In this document: in pieces, positions 61,727-64,000 of the stretch | Layout: every line of letters begins with the position of its first letter | How positions within the stretch are numbered: the first letter of the stretch is position 1 | Assembly: GCF_000241485.1 (NCBI RefSeq) | Contig: NZ_JH584241.1 | Location: forward strand, 458,761 to 522,760 | Direction: 5' to 3' | Length of the DNA: 64,000 nt | From: Sphingomonas sp. PAMC 26605 | GTDB lineage: Bacteria; Pseudomonadota; Alphaproteobacteria; Sphingomonadales; Sphingomonadaceae | Translations under genes and position numbers: made by a program | Notes under the pieces: generated by a model | Told to the model about the DNA's origin: nothing | The model's input: only the letters and a program-made list of their open reading frames with translations | Database searches by the model: none

Positions 61727-63346
61727 TGGCGTCGGGCTCGCCACAGCCCCGGCCGGCGCCGCCTCGCACTGATAGACGATCTTCTCGTTCGGCCGCGCCG
61801 GCAGGCTCGTGCGGATCGCCGCCTGTTGCGTGGCCAGGTTCGCGCGCCCGGCCTCGTCGGGCGAACACGCTTTGAGCGTCACCTGCGAGCGGATTTTCCG
61901 GAGCTCGTCCATCTGGTCCGACCCGAGGAAGTAGCGCGTCGTGACATAGCTGCGCGTCGCCGGATCGAACTGCAGCACCGAGACGGTCTGCTCCTGCGCG
62001 GGGACCAGGATGCGGTCCCATTTGCTGCCATTCTCGGCATATTGCGTGCGGCCGTTCATGCAGCCCGCCTTTCCCCAGTCGATCGTGGTATCGACCGTCG
62101 CCGAGGAAACGACGCGGCTGCGCTCGGGAACGAAGCGGCACAGCAGCTTGCCGAGCGGCGCGCTCGACGACATCGCCGCGACGGGCGGGTCGACCTTCGC
62201 GGTTTCGGTCGCCGTGGCGAGCATCGGCGCGCCGGTCGGGCGCAGCACGAACAGCACGACCGCCCCGACCATCATCAGCGCGCCGATCCCCCATGCCCAG
62301 ATCGCCCCGCGCCGCAGCGCCTGCGCGTCGAGCAGCCCGCCCGCGCCGATCGCCATCGCGCCGAGCACGAGCAGCAGCGTGGCGATCGCCATCACATTCT
62401 CGCGATGCCGGTCGGCGGCGTCGCGCGCCGCGATCCAGGCGGCATCGCGCGCGACCAGCGCCTTGCCCGCGGCATCGCGCCGCGCGCCGTCGGCGAGCGC
62501 GGCGGCCTTGGCTTCGGCCTGCGCATCGACCTTGTCGATATCGGCGATGCTCGTGCACGGCGTGCCGACCGCGGCATAGCTCTGCTTGGCGCGGATCAGG
62601 AAGGCGGTGAGCTCGCTATTGGCGATCGCGAAGCCGAAGCTCGAATCGCCCTCCTCGCCGCGCGTGATCGCCGAATTGACGCCGATCACGCGCCCGCACG
62701 GATCGAGCAAGGGCCCGCCCGAATTGCCGCGCGCGATCTGTGCGGTGTGGAGCATCACCGCGGTGCCCGACATCTGCCGCCGCCCCGAGAACACGCCTTC
62801 CGAGCGGATCGGCGAGAGCGGATGGATGTAGTCGACCGCCGATTTCGCGGTCGCCATGTCGACATTGCCGGGATAGCCGAGCGACGTCACCATGCTGCCT
62901 TCGTCGACCGGGCCGGTGTAGATCGCGGTGGTCGGGATCGGCTTGCCGGTGAATTCGATCAGCGCGAGATCGTGGAGCGTGTCGAGCGCGATGACCTTGC
63001 CCTGATAGCTTTTCGAGCCCTCCGACGGGACGATGCCGATCACGACGTTGCCGGGATAGCGCGCCAGCAGTTCGACGACATGCGCGTTGGTGACGATCCG
63101 GTTCGGCGCGACCGCAAAGCCGCTGCCATGGCCGAAGCCGACCACCTCGTCATCTACGATCGCGATCGTCACGACGCGCACCACGCCGCGCGCGGTGGCG
63201 GAGATGTCGTCGGCGCGCGCCGATGCCGGCAGCAGCATCGCACCGAGCAGCGCGATCCAGCACCAGGCGAGCAGCCCGAGCATCTGCCCCGCGCGCGAAG
63301 GGCGAGCGGCGATCTGTCGAGCGAAGAACGGGGGCGATATCGGCAT
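61715..63346 (-). CDS. S1C-like serine protease with extra transmembrane and C-terminal parts
   Basis: This 543-residue protein has a signal-like segment (residues 22-46), then a trypsin-like protease domain with catalytic His89 (TNAHVV), Asp126 (HDLALI) and Ser209 (RGNSGGPL). After it comes a charged helical segment (270-315), two membrane helices (about 318-340 and 353-372) and a C-terminal domain of about 170 residues with four Cys and no clear family. This layout differs from DegP/HtrA, which carry PDZ domains. The protease part is expected outside the cytoplasm. The start could also be at residue 22. Confidence 0.82.
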   Translation of the reverse strand: MPISPPFFARQIAARPSRAGQMLGLLAWCWIALLGAMLLPASARADDISATARGVVRVVTIAIVDDEVVGFGHGSGFAVAPNRIVTNAHVVELLARYPGNVVIGIVPSEGSKSYQGKVIALDTLHDLALIEFTGKPIPTTAIYTGPVDEGSMVTSLGYPGNVDMATAKSAVDYIHPLSPIRSEGVFSGRRQMSGTAVMLHTAQIARGNSGGPLLDPCGRVIGVNSAITRGEEGDSSFGFAIANSELTAFLIRAKQSYAAVGTPCTSIADIDKVDAQAEAKAAALADGARRDAAGKALVARDAAWIAARDAADRHRENVMAIATLLLVLGAMAIGAGGLLDAQALRRGAIWAWGIGALMMVGAVVLFVLRPTGAPMLATATETAKVDPPVAAMSSSAPLGKLLCRFVPERSRVVSSATVDTTIDWGKAGCMNGRTQYAENGSKWDRILVPAQEQTVSVLQFDPATRSYVTTRYFLGSDQMDELRKIRSQVTLKACSPDEAGRANLATQQAAIRTSLPARPNEKIVYQCEAAPAGAVASPTPSGG

Positions 63347-63504
63347 GCGCGCGATTCTGACAGGAACGCGGCGTCGGGGACAGGAGAAAGTGCCCGCGAT
63401 CGGACGACCCGACGCAACCCCGCGCTTCGCCGTCGCGCCGCGCCGCGATCCGACGGAAACTACTTAAGGGCCAACGCCGCATGGTTAAACGTCTATACAG
63501 AAGG

Positions 63505-63536
63505 ATCGGCCAGGCGTCCGCCCGAGGCTGGCCGAT
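63505..63536. other. Hairpin in the leader of the GAF-domain gene
   Basis: A perfect 9-bp inverted repeat (ATCGGCCAG / CTGGCCGAT) has a 14-nt loop with an additional small stem possibility. It lies about 80 nt before the start of the last gene in the window, in a 267-bp divergent region (63347-63613). It could be an operator, attenuator or chance palindrome. Confidence 0.35.
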
Positions 63537-63613
63537 ACCGTAATTGTCCTGAGGATACGCGCCGGGGGAAAGCGATACTGTCCGAGCAAGAGAGAGGTGA
63601 GCGAAAGTCCGCG

Positions 63614-64000
63614 ATGCTGTCCGACCGGCCTTATCCCGTTCCCGAAAACGAGGCGCAGCGGCTCGAGGAGCTGCTGCGCTACGCGGTCCTCGACACCGCG
63701 CCCGAGCCGGTGTTCAACGACGTGGTCCGGCTCGCGCAAAGCGTGTTCCGCGTGCCGTCGAGCGCGGTCTCGTTCGTCGACGACGATCGGCAATGGTTCA
63801 AGGCGCGGCGCGGGATCGGCTTTCCCGAAACGCGGCGCGAGGATGCGTTTTGCGCGCATACGATCCTGTCGGATGCGCCGATGGTCGTCCCCGACGCGCT
63901 CGACGACCCTCGGTTCAGCGCCAACGCGCTGGTGGTGCGTGCGCCGCATATCCGCTTCTACGCCGGGGCGCCGCTGACGACGCCGCGCGGTTTCAACATC
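63614..64000 (+). CDS. GAF-domain protein, cut by the window end
   Basis: The first 129 codons are present and the frame is open to the last base. The sequence (LLRYAVLDTAPEPVFNDVVRLA, VSFVDDDRQWFKARRGIG, DAFCAHTILSDAPMVVPDA) is a GAF sensor domain of the type in cyanobacterial-phytochrome-like signalling proteins. Such domains precede histidine kinase, diguanylate cyclase or phosphatase domains, none of which can be seen here. The ribosome binding site is weak, and a GTG upstream is in another frame. Confidence 0.85.
   Translation, partial: MLSDRPYPVPENEAQRLEELLRYAVLDTAPEPVFNDVVRLAQSVFRVPSSAVSFVDDDRQWFKARRGIGFPETRREDAFCAHTILSDAPMVVPDALDDPRFSANALVVRAPHIRFYAGAPLTTPRGFNI

Overview
The window looks like a piece of chromosome from a sphingomonad-type alphaproteobacterium (Sphingomonas or a close relative). 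The DNA is GC-rich. Marker genes fit this group: two large TonB-dependent receptors, a PrsK/PrsR/PrsT plus EpsB-type sugar transferase block of the exosortase (XrtA) kind, an NDUFS4-like complex I accessory protein, a PhaR/PhaC-like polyester block, and an F1 ATP synthase operon (atpHAGDC) separate from F0. No rRNA, tRNA, CRISPR array, phage or classical insertion sequence was seen. These are assignments by eye; no database search was run.

Layout. 1-3.1 kb: an ABC-F ATPase, an unknown gene and a small HTH regulator with a palindromic operator over its promoter. 3.1-10.8 kb (minus): a DUF815 ATPase, then the exopolysaccharide/exosortase block, sugar transferase > prsK > prsR > prsT, all overlapping and so probably coupled. 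10.9-12.5 kb: mannose-1-phosphate guanylyltransferase plus a GNAT. 12.5-18.9 kb: a TonB receptor, a small exported protein, a Uma2-type protein, and groESL behind a CIRCE operator. 19.0-26.1 kb: sppA, a PAT-like acetyltransferase, a DUF559 nuclease gene enclosed by 101-bp inverted repeats, then ileS-lspA-DUF3035. 26.1-34.5 kb: a membrane protein, a tricorn-like protease and an S9 peptidase, a cell-wall hydrolase, and an NDUFS4-like protein. 34.5-42.7 kb: a frameshifted hrpB, a zinc-type CDF exporter, polyprenyl synthase, chorismate mutase, an MHS-type transporter and alanine racemase. 42.7-50.1 kb: a second TonB receptor, thiolase, PHA-synthase-like protein, phaR, and a ParDE toxin-antitoxin pair. 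50.4-57.4 kb: cpaF and atpHAGDC, with two tiny coupled ORFs between atpD and atpC. 57.6-64 kb: a chemoreceptor, dienelactone hydrolase, ada-DUF1203, an S1C protease, and the start of a GAF-domain gene cut by the window edge.

The most unusual signal is a set of long imperfect palindromes, at least five families at nine places. They lie between genes (32.9, 49.2, 49.4, 50.3, 55.2 kb), inside ileS without breaking the frame (23.5 kb), inside hrpB exactly where the frame breaks (35.47 kb), and as two inverted 101-bp copies around the DUF559 gene (21.5 and 22.0 kb). Each 101-bp copy can fold as a cloverleaf, and it shares its outer end and its G-rich strip with the ileS insert. This suggests an autonomous element (nuclease plus repeat) and dispersed non-autonomous relatives, loosely like REP sequences and their RAYT transposases but with a DUF559 nuclease. 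The mobility claim is an inference.
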